Of a stretch of DNA of 64,000 nucleotides, positions 46,874 to 55,264 are shown one piece after another. A model generated the notes under the pieces. The model was not told the origin of the DNA. It did no database searches and saw only the letters and a list, made by a program, of their open reading frames with translations. Within the stretch, counting starts at the first letter, position 1. Each line of letters opens with the position of its first letter. The position numbers were made by a program, and so were the translations under genes. Source of the stretch: Coleofasciculus sp. FACHB-T130 (lineage in GTDB: Bacteria; Cyanobacteriota; Cyanobacteriia; Cyanobacteriales; FACHB-T130); contig NZ_JACJOG010000053.1 in assembly GCF_014695375.1 (NCBI RefSeq), positions 62,001-126,000 on the forward strand, read 5' to 3'.

Positions 46874-47809
46874 ATGAGCAATCAGAGGAACCCGGAAAAA
46901 CCCATCAAAATTGCGGTTGTTGGCGATATTCACGACCAGTGGGACAGCGATGATGAAATTGCCCTCAAGCATCTGGGTGTTGACCTAGTGCTATTTGTAG
47001 GGGATTTCGGCAATGAGTCGGTGGATGTGGTGAGAGCGATCGCATCTCTCGATCTTCCCAAAGCGGCAATTTTTGGCAACCATGACGCTTGGTACAGCGC
47101 CTCAGATTGGGGCAGAAGTCGGTGTCCCTACGACCGCCAGAAAGAAGACCGGGTGCAGCAACAGATGGATTTGTTGGGAGAAACCCATGTCGGTTACGGT
47201 TCGCTTGATTTTCCCGCCCTGAATTTAACAGTTGTTGGGAGTCGCCCTTTTAGCTGGGGCGGAGAAGTCTGGAAAAATGCCCAGTTCTACGAACAACGGT
47301 ATGGGGTGAAGAATTTCGAGGAGTCAACCGCCCGAATTCTCTCAGCGGCTCAGAGTGCTGCTTCTGAAACGATTATTTTTATAGGTCACAATGGGCCTGT
47401 CGGGTTAGGCGATCGCCCAGAAGACCCCTGTGGCAAAGATTGGCATCCTATCGGTGGCGACTATGGCGATCCGGATTTTGCAGATGCGATCGCCCAAACT
47501 CGCGACGCAGGGAAAACCATTCCCCTCGTCACCTTTGGTCATATGCACCACACTATGCGCCACACAAAGATCCACTTGCGAACCCCAGTTTATGTCAGCG
47601 CAGAGGGAACCGTTTACTTAAATTCAGCCAGCGTACCTCGGATTATCCAAACGGAGACGAACCGCCTGCATAATTTCTCTCTCGTCTCTCTGCAAGGCGG
47701 TATCGTCTCCCAAGTCTCCCTGATTTGGGTTGGTAAAGACTTCACCGTTGCATCTGAGCAGATTCTTTACCATCGCACCGAGCCAGCGATCCAACCCGTT
47801 TTAAGTTAG
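46874..47809 (+). CDS. Metallophosphoesterase, TIGR04168 type
   Basis: A 311-residue calcineurin-like phosphoesterase. Metal ligands are visible: Asp18 and His20 (VVGDIHDQ), Asp44 (FVGDFGN), Asn69-His70 (FGNHDAW), and GHNGP and FGHMHHT further on. The family is found in cyanobacteria and plastids and has no firm substrate. The start is placed at ATG 46874, with GAGGAAGATAGG upstream; the frame is open for 69 more codons upstream but those do not resemble the family. A tRNA-Ser gene follows. Confidence 0.9.
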   Translation: MSNQRNPEKPIKIAVVGDIHDQWDSDDEIALKHLGVDLVLFVGDFGNESVDVVRAIASLDLPKAAIFGNHDAWYSASDWGRSRCPYDRQKEDRVQQQMDLLGETHVGYGSLDFPALNLTVVGSRPFSWGGEVWKNAQFYEQRYGVKNFEESTARILSAAQSAASETIIFIGHNGPVGLGDRPEDPCGKDWHPIGGDYGDPDFADAIAQTRDAGKTIPLVTFGHMHHTMRHTKIHLRTPVYVSAEGTVYLNSASVPRIIQTETNRLHNFSLVSLQGGIVSQVSLIWVGKDFTVASEQILYHRTEPAIQPVLS

Positions 47810-47853
47810 TAGTAACAAATTCCACAACCTTGATATGATAAAAAAACACACCT

Positions 47854-47938
47854 GGAGAGGTGGCAGAGTGGTCGATTGCGTCCGACTTGAAATCGGATGA
47901 ACCGAAAGGTTCCGGGAGTTCGAATCCCCCCCTCTCCG
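47854..47938 (+). tRNA. tRNA-Ser(UGA)
   Basis: An 85-nt class II tRNA. Acceptor GGAGAGG pairs with CCTCTCC, discriminator G follows. The anticodon stem TCCGA/TCGGA encloses loop CTTGAAA, with anticodon TGA at 47888-47890. The variable arm ACCGAAAGGT and the T-arm loop TTCGAAT are present. CCA is not encoded. A T-rich terminator follows. Confidence 0.97.
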
Positions 47939-47947
47939 TTAGCGAAT

Positions 47948-47984
47948 AAAAGGGGAATGGTTAGCTCGCACCCATTCCCCTTTT
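47948..47984 (+). terminator. Terminator after tRNA-Ser
   Basis: 13-bp arms AAAAGGGGAATGG and CCATTCCCCTTTT with an 11-base spacer, ending in TTTTAG. It lies 10 bp after the tRNA and separates it from the MgtC-like gene. Confidence 0.88.
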
Positions 47985-48048
47985 AGTCATCTATATAAAC
48001 CAGCCTGTAAACTAGACTGGTTGAAACTTCGTTTTTAGTAGCACAACA

Positions 48049-48510
48049 TTGCCACAAACCTACATCCTTTCCCCCAATGATGGCTTAGGAATTTTCTTAA
48101 GGCTATGCCTTGCCTTGCTGGTTGGGGCAGTCATCGGCTTAGAGCGCCAACTCAAGAACAAACCAGCAGGTTTAAGAACCCATATGCTGGTCAGTCTGGG
48201 TTCAGCATTCTTTGTTCTCGTGCCCCTCCAAATCGGTACGGCACAAGAAAGTGCTGAGGCTCTTGGCAGAGTCATTCAGGGCGTTACAGCCGGGGTTGGA
48301 TTTTTAGGCGCAGGAGAAATTTTACGCGAGTCTCAGGACGAATCAAAAACAGGTGTTAAAGTTCGTGGACTCACCTCGGCTGCGGCTACTTGGGTTTCCG
48401 CTGCTTTAGGAATTGCTGCTGGGTGTGGGTTATGGCAAATGAGCTTAATTGGGGCTTTGCTGTGTTTGGTTGTTCTAAGAGCTTTTAAAAGGTTAGAGCC
48501 TCATAAGTAG
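48049..48510 (+). CDS. MgtC/SapB family membrane protein
   Basis: A 153-residue membrane protein with four hydrophobic segments. The family signature is clear: LVGAVIGLERQLKNKPAGLRTHMLVSLG (about 23-50), then GVGFLGAGEI and VRGLTSAAATWVSAALGIAAG. MgtC proteins are linked to magnesium stress and to inhibition of the F-type ATP synthase in pathogens; the role here is unknown. The only in-frame start after a TGA at 48022 is TTG at 48049. The C-terminal cytoplasmic ACT-like domain of MgtC is absent, so this is the short SapB-like form. Confidence 0.85.
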   Translation: MPQTYILSPNDGLGIFLRLCLALLVGAVIGLERQLKNKPAGLRTHMLVSLGSAFFVLVPLQIGTAQESAEALGRVIQGVTAGVGFLGAGEILRESQDESKTGVKVRGLTSAAATWVSAALGIAAGCGLWQMSLIGALLCLVVLRAFKRLEPHK

Positions 48511-48565
48511 TTACTTTAATCAAGTTTAGGCTTAGCAAATCAGCGATCGCTCTTAGCGCCATATT

Positions 48566-49150
48566 TCATCCGTGCAACTTCGCCACGATAGTAGCAACTT
48601 TTTCGCCTAACTTCTCGATGGACTCTTGCTGCTTGGGATCTTTCATCGTACCGTCGGGATTAAATATTTCAAAAGCTTTAGGCACCGCAATCTGATCGGG
48701 AAGAACAATAACTCTGATATTTCCCAGGATCGAGCGCAGGTGGACTAAACAGCGTAAACCGCCCAATCCTCCCGGTGAGGTACTCATAATCGCCGCCACC
48801 TTATCCGCAAAAGCCACGAGCGGGGGTTCCTCTGGTGCGGTTGAACGTGACGCCCAATCAATGGCATTTTTCAGAACGGCTGTAATTGAGCTGTTGTACT
48901 CCGGAGAAGCGATGAGAAGTCCCTGATGTTCGATCATCAGCTGTTTAAACTTCCGCGCATTTTCAGGCATTCCCTCGCTCTTTTCCAGATCCTCGTCGTA
49001 TAGCGGCATCGGTAGGTCGCGCAGATCCACGTATGTCACCTCAGCTCCCGCTGACCGCGCTCCGTTCGCAGCAACTTGTACCAGCTTTTTATTGTAAGAA
49101 TCAATGCGGGTGCTACCTGCAAATGCCAAGATTTTAGGGGTGTAAGCCAT
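48566..49150 (-). CDS. NADPH-dependent FMN reductase family protein
   Basis: A 194-residue flavodoxin-fold oxidoreductase. ILAFAGSTRIDSYNKKLV (about 7-24) is the FMN phosphate loop, and LLIASPEYNSSITAVLKNAIDW (about 77-98) and MSTSPGGLGGLRCL follow in order. It probably reduces FMN, quinones or azo compounds with NADPH in the cytoplasm; the substrate is not defined. The start is ATG at 49150. Confidence 0.92.
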   Translation of the reverse strand: MAYTPKILAFAGSTRIDSYNKKLVQVAANGARSAGAEVTYVDLRDLPMPLYDEDLEKSEGMPENARKFKQLMIEHQGLLIASPEYNSSITAVLKNAIDWASRSTAPEEPPLVAFADKVAAIMSTSPGGLGGLRCLVHLRSILGNIRVIVLPDQIAVPKAFEIFNPDGTMKDPKQQESIEKLGEKVATIVAKLHG

Positions 49151-49434
49151 AGGTGCAAATCTGTTTTCGTGCGACTTCTCTCTCAGGTTGATAATAATTC
49201 ACTACAGGCTATTTGTGATAGTCAGGATTTGTTAAAGGCGATCGCGTTCTTCGTAGCGGCACAAAGCACAGCGGCTCTTGCTCTTAGCAGCTTCCTGGCT
49301 TCTTTAAGAGTGACTCGCTATGTAGATCATCTCCCAGTGTGATGATATTTAATTCAGCACACAGAAGGGGACGCGACAACAAACCCTCTCGTTATGCTTT
49401 GAGAGTAGACCTGAATCGGAAGGAAAAAATACCT

Positions 49435-49608
49435 ATGAACAAGGCACTACTGACGATTCTATTGCTGGCGTTCATCGTTTTATTCATTACCTCTCCCTTT
49501 GCCGCGCTTGCTATGTTGATGTTCGTTGTCTTAGGAGGGGCATTTATTTCGGCATTTTGGAATTTGGTGCAAGCGCTAATCGGCAATGCTCCGAAAGAGC
49601 CACTATAA
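49435..49608 (+). CDS. Small two-span membrane protein
   Basis: A 57-residue product that is hydrophobic throughout (LLTILLLAFIVLFI and LAMLMFVVLGGAFISAFW) with a short polar end. No known family is recognised. The ATG at 49435 has GGAAGGAAAAAA upstream. A longer frame opens at 49339, but its extra 32 residues are hydrophilic and start without a ribosome-binding site. Confidence 0.6.
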   Translation: MNKALLTILLLAFIVLFITSPFAALAMLMFVVLGGAFISAFWNLVQALIGNAPKEPL

Positions 49609-49668
49609 ATTAAAGATGCCAAATTAAGCCAAATTAAAACTTCAGAAAGGGTAATTTTTAATCCCTTT

Positions 49669-50457
49669 TTAGAGACGAGTCACTACCTGATTCACGCGGG
49701 GTTTGCCGAAGCGTTCCCAAGCATTGCCGCCTCGCAAAAATAATTCCATCCAACGGATAGGCTTTCCATCCTTCGCAGCATTCCAGCCGGAACTTCCTGG
49801 TGAAAATGCTAAAGTTCCCTGTGGCACCCGGAAGCTGCCGTCAGAGTAAACGGCATCGCTCACGACATCCCCTACCCGAATCACTATTTTTTCTTCCGGT
49901 TTTAGGTTGAGGGTATCAGCGGGAATTGTGGTTTTGATGTTCCCGTAACCATCGATCCAGGCAACGCGATCGCTCGGTGCATCGGGGATTTGGCTAGGGT
50001 TTAAGACTTCTCCTAAATAGCTAGTATCTCCCTGAGCGATCGCTGCCGCTGCATTGGGAAACACATCCCGCGAACGAAACTGCGATCCCCCTCTAGAAAC
50101 TTTGACTGTTTGCAGAACTTGAGCGTGGTCTTTGATAAAAGAGAGGGTATAACCCGCAAACACACCCACTACTTTGACGCCATTAGGCAACAGCGCATAA
50201 GTTAATCCCTCGCCTTCATTGTTTTGCCGTGCTTCTGGGTCATCTTGGCGAGGAGCGCAGTTGTGATAAATGAGACGCTCTTCGGGACCAGGATTGAGTC
50301 CGAGTTGAGCAATCCAGAAACCAGTTGCCAAGGTGCTGAAGGGAGGGACCGAGAGGCAGTGAATCTGGGAGGAAGGTAAAGCCATCAAAAGACGTTGCGT
50401 GACCTCTGCAAAAGCTGGATCGCCGGTTCCGTAGTCTGCAATCAGGCTGATGAACAT
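49669..50457 (-). CDS. SAM hydroxide adenosyltransferase-like protein (DUF62)
   Basis: A 262-residue protein related to bacterial SAM-dependent hydroxide adenosyltransferases and halogenases. The N-terminus FISLIADYGTGDPAFAEV matches the SAM-binding start, QFRSRDVFPNAAAAIAQG the central block, and VAWIDGYGNIKTTIP the C-domain start. Typical members split SAM into adenosine and methionine. The halogenase insert is not evident, so chlorination is unlikely. The start is ATG at 50457 (GAGAGG upstream); a TTG at 50469 is possible. Confidence 0.85.
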   Translation of the reverse strand: MFISLIADYGTGDPAFAEVTQRLLMALPSSQIHCLSVPPFSTLATGFWIAQLGLNPGPEERLIYHNCAPRQDDPEARQNNEGEGLTYALLPNGVKVVGVFAGYTLSFIKDHAQVLQTVKVSRGGSQFRSRDVFPNAAAAIAQGDTSYLGEVLNPSQIPDAPSDRVAWIDGYGNIKTTIPADTLNLKPEEKIVIRVGDVVSDAVYSDGSFRVPQGTLAFSPGSSGWNAAKDGKPIRWMELFLRGGNAWERFGKPRVNQVVTRL

Positions 50458-50654
50458 AGCGCCTCTCAAGTGGGGTTTGCTACAGCAATGGTACCTTGTA
50501 GCTGGCTTTCTGTAACTGCGGCGATCGCGTTATTGAACACAAAAGCGATCTCGCTGGTGGTGCTACTTTTAACAAAGTACTGCTGATTAGACCAAAAAGC
50601 GATCGCTTTGGTTATCGGATACACTCATGAAACTGGAAACAGAGGTCTGAGTAA

Positions 50655-50981
50655 ATGTCCGATATTTATGTCACGATTCGCAATCAGGAGAATCATGCCC
50701 TGACTTCAATTGATGGCATTGCCTTTATCACTTTACTTAGGCAAAATGGGCAAGCGATCGCTCAGGAGACAATTGACCTGATTCATGCAGACGCGGGCTT
50801 TGATGACCTGCCAATTGGGCAATACACTGTAGTGGTGAGGCATGAACGGGTTTTACCGCAAGAAGTCCTTAATGATGTAACAATCAGTACGGACGAACAA
50901 GTAATCATACTGACATTTGTTTATCTAGAGCCAGCACGGGTACTTCTAGACATTCAAGCTTCTGTAGAAAAGAGATTGTAA
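50655..50981 (+). CDS. Small beta-rich hypothetical protein
   Basis: A 108-residue protein, unrecognised. The pattern of strands (VTIRNQENHALTSIDGIAF ... LPIGQYTVVVRHERVLP ... VIILTFVYLEPARVL) resembles a small beta-sandwich or transthyretin-like fold. No signal peptide. It is the first of two tightly packed genes; the next starts 2 bp after its stop. Confidence 0.7.
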   Translation: MSDIYVTIRNQENHALTSIDGIAFITLLRQNGQAIAQETIDLIHADAGFDDLPIGQYTVVVRHERVLPQEVLNDVTISTDEQVIILTFVYLEPARVLLDIQASVEKRL

Positions 50982-50983
50982 CC

Positions 50984-51208
50984 ATGACTGTTAAAGCCAT
51001 CCCGTCATACTCCATTAAAATGTTCCGCTATCGAGTACATTGTCTGTCGCGGGATCTTTGGCAAGCAAAAGATCCTGTATGCCGAGTGAATCTGGCTTTA
51101 CAGTTAGCAGATGCCGCTACATCACTGGCTCGGCTAGAAGTCCTGGAAGCGCAAAAATTGCAGCAACTCTCTTCGATTCATCCGGTTTCCAGTTCTACTG
51201 AGTCATAA
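50984..51208 (+). CDS. Small hypothetical protein paired with the preceding gene
   Basis: A 74-residue basic protein. The N-terminal half contains FRYRVHCLSRDLWQAKDPVC, the C-terminal half a helix (NLALQLADAATSLARLEVL). It is not recognised. It starts 2 bp after the preceding stop, indicating one operon and perhaps one complex. Confidence 0.65.
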   Translation: MTVKAIPSYSIKMFRYRVHCLSRDLWQAKDPVCRVNLALQLADAATSLARLEVLEAQKLQQLSSIHPVSSSTES

Positions 51209-51347
51209 CTGAACTGAGTCCTCTGTGAGATGGCTACCAGTTATCAGGCGGGACGTATGAATGGATATTCGGTGAATGGATTGGCATTGGGCACAAGCGT
51301 AGATTACAGCCCCTATAAATCAGATTTTGCTCAGGAGTACAGTTGCC

Positions 51348-52064
51348 TTGACTGGAGACGCGATCGCTCTAAATGAGATTGCACAATTTTTAGATCGATT
51401 CTTTGCCGTTCATCGCTTTGGTGATGACCAAGGTGGCATTTATCAGCTCTCCTCGCGCCCGATTCGCCGGATAGGATTAGCGCTGGAACCTTGGGCGGGA
51501 TTAGAAAAATGGGCGAAATCTAAACGAATAGATGCATTATTTTTACATCGTCCCTGGAAGCTGAAGGTGGGGCAACTCGCACCCGATGTTGGCGTAGTAG
51601 CGTATCATCTAGCTTTTGACGAACGGATGACGCTGGGTTTTAATCCTCGACTTGCCGCTGCCCTAGGGATGTCTGCATTGGAGGTGTTGGGTGAAAAAGA
51701 AGGACGACCGATCGGTACGATTGGGGAAATTGCTACGCAGAGTTTTGTGAGTTACTGCGATCGCGTTCGGGAAATCTTTGGCGGATACGATCAAACCCTT
51801 GCCGGTAGTGGAAGCGACATCAAGCGAGTCGCAGTCGTTGGAGCAATGACCGATGCACTAATCCGTGAGGCGTCAGGACGGGGTGCCGATCTATATATTA
51901 CCGGGCAGTTGCGGCAGCCAGCGGCGGCGGCTGTGGAAGAAACCGGAATCTACGTTATCGCCATTGGTCATCGTCGGAGTGAAGAATGGGGATTGCGATC
52001 GCTTGCGGGAGTATTGCGCGATCGCTACTTCAATCTAGAAGTTGTTTTACCGCCTGTAAGATAG
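51348..52064 (+). CDS. Nif3-like dinuclear metal centre protein
   Basis: A 238-residue Nif3/DUF34 family protein. IGLALEPWAGL near the start, FLHRPWKL (metal-ligand His region), AYHLAFDERMTLGFN, VAVVGAMTDALIREASGRGADLYITGQ and IAIGHRRSEEWGL follow in family order. It is soluble and probably metal-binding, and its reaction is unknown. The start is TTG at 51348 with AGGAG ten bases upstream; a TTG at 51327 adds seven residues. Confidence 0.87.
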   Translation: MTGDAIALNEIAQFLDRFFAVHRFGDDQGGIYQLSSRPIRRIGLALEPWAGLEKWAKSKRIDALFLHRPWKLKVGQLAPDVGVVAYHLAFDERMTLGFNPRLAAALGMSALEVLGEKEGRPIGTIGEIATQSFVSYCDRVREIFGGYDQTLAGSGSDIKRVAVVGAMTDALIREASGRGADLYITGQLRQPAAAAVEETGIYVIAIGHRRSEEWGLRSLAGVLRDRYFNLEVVLPPVR

Positions 52065-52111
52065 AAAAATAGTTGCTCGTTCCGATGCCTAGACGACGTT
52101 ATAAATAGATT

Positions 52112-53950
52112 ATGAGTCGTCAGAAATTTAATCTCTTCAAGCTGATTGGGCAACGGTTACGCCAATCTTTAGCAGTTTTCCGATATAGCGATCGCGCGAT
52201 TAGTTTAGTCTGGACTACCAGCCACATTCTCACAATCGTTCTTGCCGCTTTCACCTTATTCGCCGGTTTGCTACCAGGGGCTGTTGCCTATGTCAGCAAG
52301 TTAATCGTCGATGGGGTGGTTTTGGCTTCTCAAACCGGCTTGCAAAGCGATCGCTGGACAGCGTTAGGTTATGTAGGATTGGAAGCGATCGCTGTCCTGT
52401 TGCTGGCAGGTAGTCAAAGGGGTCTATCCGTTTGTCAGTCCTTGCTGCGAGTGTTGCTGGGTCAGCGAGTGAATGTCTTAATTTTGGAAAAAGCACTCAC
52501 CCTCAACCTCACCCATTTTGAGGATTCCGAGTTTTACGACAAGATGAATCGGGCGCGGATGGAAGCATCCAGTCGTCCCTTGTCGCTAGTCAGCCGGACT
52601 TTCAGCTTAATTCAGGGTGGTCTGTCGCTTGTCACTTACGGCGGTTTGCTGCTGCAATTCTCCATTTGGGCAGTGGTAGTCCTGGTTGTAGCTGCTTTAC
52701 CTGCCTTTATCGCCGAAACGCGCTTTTCTGGGGAAGCATTTCGCTTGTTTCGCTGGCGATCGCCGGAAACCCGCCAACAACACTACCTGGAAACACTGAT
52801 TGCGCGGGAAGATTACGCCAAAGAGGTGAAATTGTATCAGTTGGGGCCGATGTTGCTGCAACGCTATCAAGATATCTTCTCGCGGCTGTACGGCGAAGAC
52901 CGAGATTTAACCTTACGGCGAGGATTCTGGGGTTACTTGCTGGGGAGTTTGAGTAGCGCCGCCTTCTATGTCGCCTACGCCTGGATTGTCCTAGAAGCGA
53001 TCGCGGGTCGGATTTCTCTCGGCGACATGACGATGTACTTGATGGTATTTCGGCAAGGACAGTCTACCTTCTCCGCCGCCCTGACTTCCATTGGGGGAAT
53101 GTACGAAGACAACCTGTATCTCTCCAACCTCTACGAGTTTTTAGAACAAGACATCCCCAAATCTTGGGGAATGGCAACCAAGGGTATACTTCCGAATGAT
53201 GGGGTGCGTTTCGAGAATGTCTACTTCACCTACCCAGGAAGCCCTCAACCCGCTTTAAATGGAGTCTCGTTACACCTGAAACCAGGAGAAAAACTGGCAA
53301 TTGTCGGAGAGAACGGCTCTGGAAAAACCACGCTGATTAAACTATTAACTCGATTGTACGCCCCCGATTCTGGGCGCATCTTACTCGATGGCTTGGATTT
53401 GCCGGAATGGGACATTGAAGTGCTGCACCGACGGATTGGCGTGATTTTCCAGAACTTCGTCCGCTACCAGTTCAAGGTAGGAGAGAATGTGGGCGTTGGG
53501 GATGTCAACTACTTAGAAGACGAAAAACACTGGGAAATTGCCTCAGAAAAAGGCATGGCGAAACCTTTTATCGAAACGATGACAGACGGGTTTCAGACTC
53601 AGTTAGGACGATGGTTTAAAGGAGGAACGGAACTGTCTGGCGGTCAGTGGCAAAAAATCGCCCTTTCTCGCGCTTTTATGCGAACGAAAGCAGATATCTT
53701 GGTATTGGATGAACCAACGGCGGCGATGGACGCAGAAGCGGAAGTGATGATTTTCGATCGCTTTCGGACGGTGACAAAAAATCAGATGGTTCTCCTCATT
53801 TCCCACCGCTTCTCAACGGTGCGAATGGCTGACAAGATTGTAGTTTTGGAAGCCGGAAAGGTGATAGAACAAGGAAGTCACGAGGAGTTATTGAAAGCTG
53901 GAGGACGCTACGCGCGGTTGTTCACGTTGCAAGCAGCGGGATACCAGTAG
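52112..53950 (+). CDS. ABC transporter, fused permease and ATPase (exporter type)
   Basis: A 612-residue half-exporter. About six membrane helices (30-320) form the transmembrane domain. The nucleotide-binding domain (about 365-600) has Walker A GENGSGKTT (about 400), Q-loop FQNFVRY, signature ELSGGQWQK (about 508), Walker B ILVLDEPTAAMD (about 531) and H-loop LISHRFST. It probably works as a homodimer, exporting a hydrophobic or peptide substrate. No peptidase C39 domain is present. The substrate is unknown. Confidence 0.93.
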   Translation: MSRQKFNLFKLIGQRLRQSLAVFRYSDRAISLVWTTSHILTIVLAAFTLFAGLLPGAVAYVSKLIVDGVVLASQTGLQSDRWTALGYVGLEAIAVLLLAGSQRGLSVCQSLLRVLLGQRVNVLILEKALTLNLTHFEDSEFYDKMNRARMEASSRPLSLVSRTFSLIQGGLSLVTYGGLLLQFSIWAVVVLVVAALPAFIAETRFSGEAFRLFRWRSPETRQQHYLETLIAREDYAKEVKLYQLGPMLLQRYQDIFSRLYGEDRDLTLRRGFWGYLLGSLSSAAFYVAYAWIVLEAIAGRISLGDMTMYLMVFRQGQSTFSAALTSIGGMYEDNLYLSNLYEFLEQDIPKSWGMATKGILPNDGVRFENVYFTYPGSPQPALNGVSLHLKPGEKLAIVGENGSGKTTLIKLLTRLYAPDSGRILLDGLDLPEWDIEVLHRRIGVIFQNFVRYQFKVGENVGVGDVNYLEDEKHWEIASEKGMAKPFIETMTDGFQTQLGRWFKGGTELSGGQWQKIALSRAFMRTKADILVLDEPTAAMDAEAEVMIFDRFRTVTKNQMVLLISHRFSTVRMADKIVVLEAGKVIEQGSHEELLKAGGRYARLFTLQAAGYQ

Positions 53951-54074
53951 AAATGACTAATCCGATTGGGGGATTCCGATCGAATTAGCAACTATCGCGA
54001 GCGATCGCTAGTCGAGGAGAACAGGCACAACCAATATTTGCCTTTCCCTTGGATTTTTCAGGTATCGCGGAATA

Positions 54075-55139
54075 ATGAATTTCACTCATAAAGCGATCGC
54101 TATTCTAGGTATTATTACAGCACTCGGTGGATTAATTTTTGCTGTCCGCGTTACCCTTGAGTCATCAGGCAAGGCACAGCAATCGCAGACACAAATTCCT
54201 GTAAATCAACGCTATAAAATCGCCAATCTTGATACCCTCAATAGCCGTGCCAGCGTTGCTAAAAAAATTAATAATAACGGTCAAGTCGTTGGTTTTTTTA
54301 ACCCTAACGACAGTACCCAAACGGCCTTCATCTATCGTGATGGCAAAATGACCGAAATTAACAGTATTAACAGCCGCTACAATGCCGCTACAAGTATCAA
54401 TGACAACGGGGAAATAGTCGGTGTGATGACCTTTGCCAACGATAATTATCACGCCTTCTTTTATAAAAATGGCAAGACAATTGACCTTGGCACTTTTGGC
54501 GGTAAAAGCAGCGATGCCAGAAGTATCAATCGTAAAGGTCAAATAGTCGGATTTGCCGAGACTCGCAATGATAGGGCGCACGCCTTCCTGTACAGTAACG
54601 GCAAGAAGATTGACCTCGGCACCTTCGGAGGTGCGAATAGCTACGCTAACGATATCAATGAAAACGGACAAGTAGTTGGTTCCGCAGAGAATCGCGATCG
54701 CATTCCCAAAGCTTTCCTCTACAGCGGCGGCAAGATGATGAACCTCGGCACTTTAGGCGGCCAAAGCAGCACCGCTAACAGTATCAACAACCAAGGTCAG
54801 GTGGTTGGTGTGGCAGACACCGCGAATTATCGTCCTCAAGCCTTTCTCTACAACAATGGCAAGATGCTTGACCTCGGAACTTTAGGGGGACAAAGCAGCA
54901 TTGCTCACAGTATCAACAATCAGGGGCAAGTGGTCGGTGAAACAGAGAATGCCAGCCGCATCCCCCGCGCCTTTCTTTACAGTGGCGATCGCATGATTGA
55001 CCTAAATCACGTCATTCCAGCTAATTCGGGTTGGGATTTAACCAGTGCCACCGACATTAGCGATCGCGGAGTCATTGTTGGCATCGGTACTTATAACGGC
55101 AAAACCCAAGCTTTCCAGTTAACACCCTTTGCGCGCTAA
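54075..55139 (+). CDS. HAF-repeat protein, probably exported
   Basis: A 354-residue protein. A hydrophobic N-terminal segment (about 7-28: AIAILGIITALGGLIFAVRV) is a signal peptide or anchor. The rest is a set of about seven repeats of 38-40 residues with the pattern INxxGQVVG ... AFLYxxGKM(x)DLGTLGGxxS, the HAF repeat family (beta-propeller-like). It probably works outside the cytoplasmic membrane. The function of the family is not known. HIP1 octamers occur inside the repeats. Confidence 0.88.
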   Translation: MNFTHKAIAILGIITALGGLIFAVRVTLESSGKAQQSQTQIPVNQRYKIANLDTLNSRASVAKKINNNGQVVGFFNPNDSTQTAFIYRDGKMTEINSINSRYNAATSINDNGEIVGVMTFANDNYHAFFYKNGKTIDLGTFGGKSSDARSINRKGQIVGFAETRNDRAHAFLYSNGKKIDLGTFGGANSYANDINENGQVVGSAENRDRIPKAFLYSGGKMMNLGTLGGQSSTANSINNQGQVVGVADTANYRPQAFLYNNGKMLDLGTLGGQSSIAHSINNQGQVVGETENASRIPRAFLYSGDRMIDLNHVIPANSGWDLTSATDISDRGVIVGIGTYNGKTQAFQLTPFAR

Positions 55140-55264
55140 TACCGTTTTACGGCTTGTCCGCAACAAATCCCCTTAATGCTTTTAAAAAAAAGCGTTGAAA
55201 ACGTGAAATCTTCTTCTCTCCTTTGTGTACTTTGCTACAAGTCTTTGAGTTAGTGCGATTGGAG

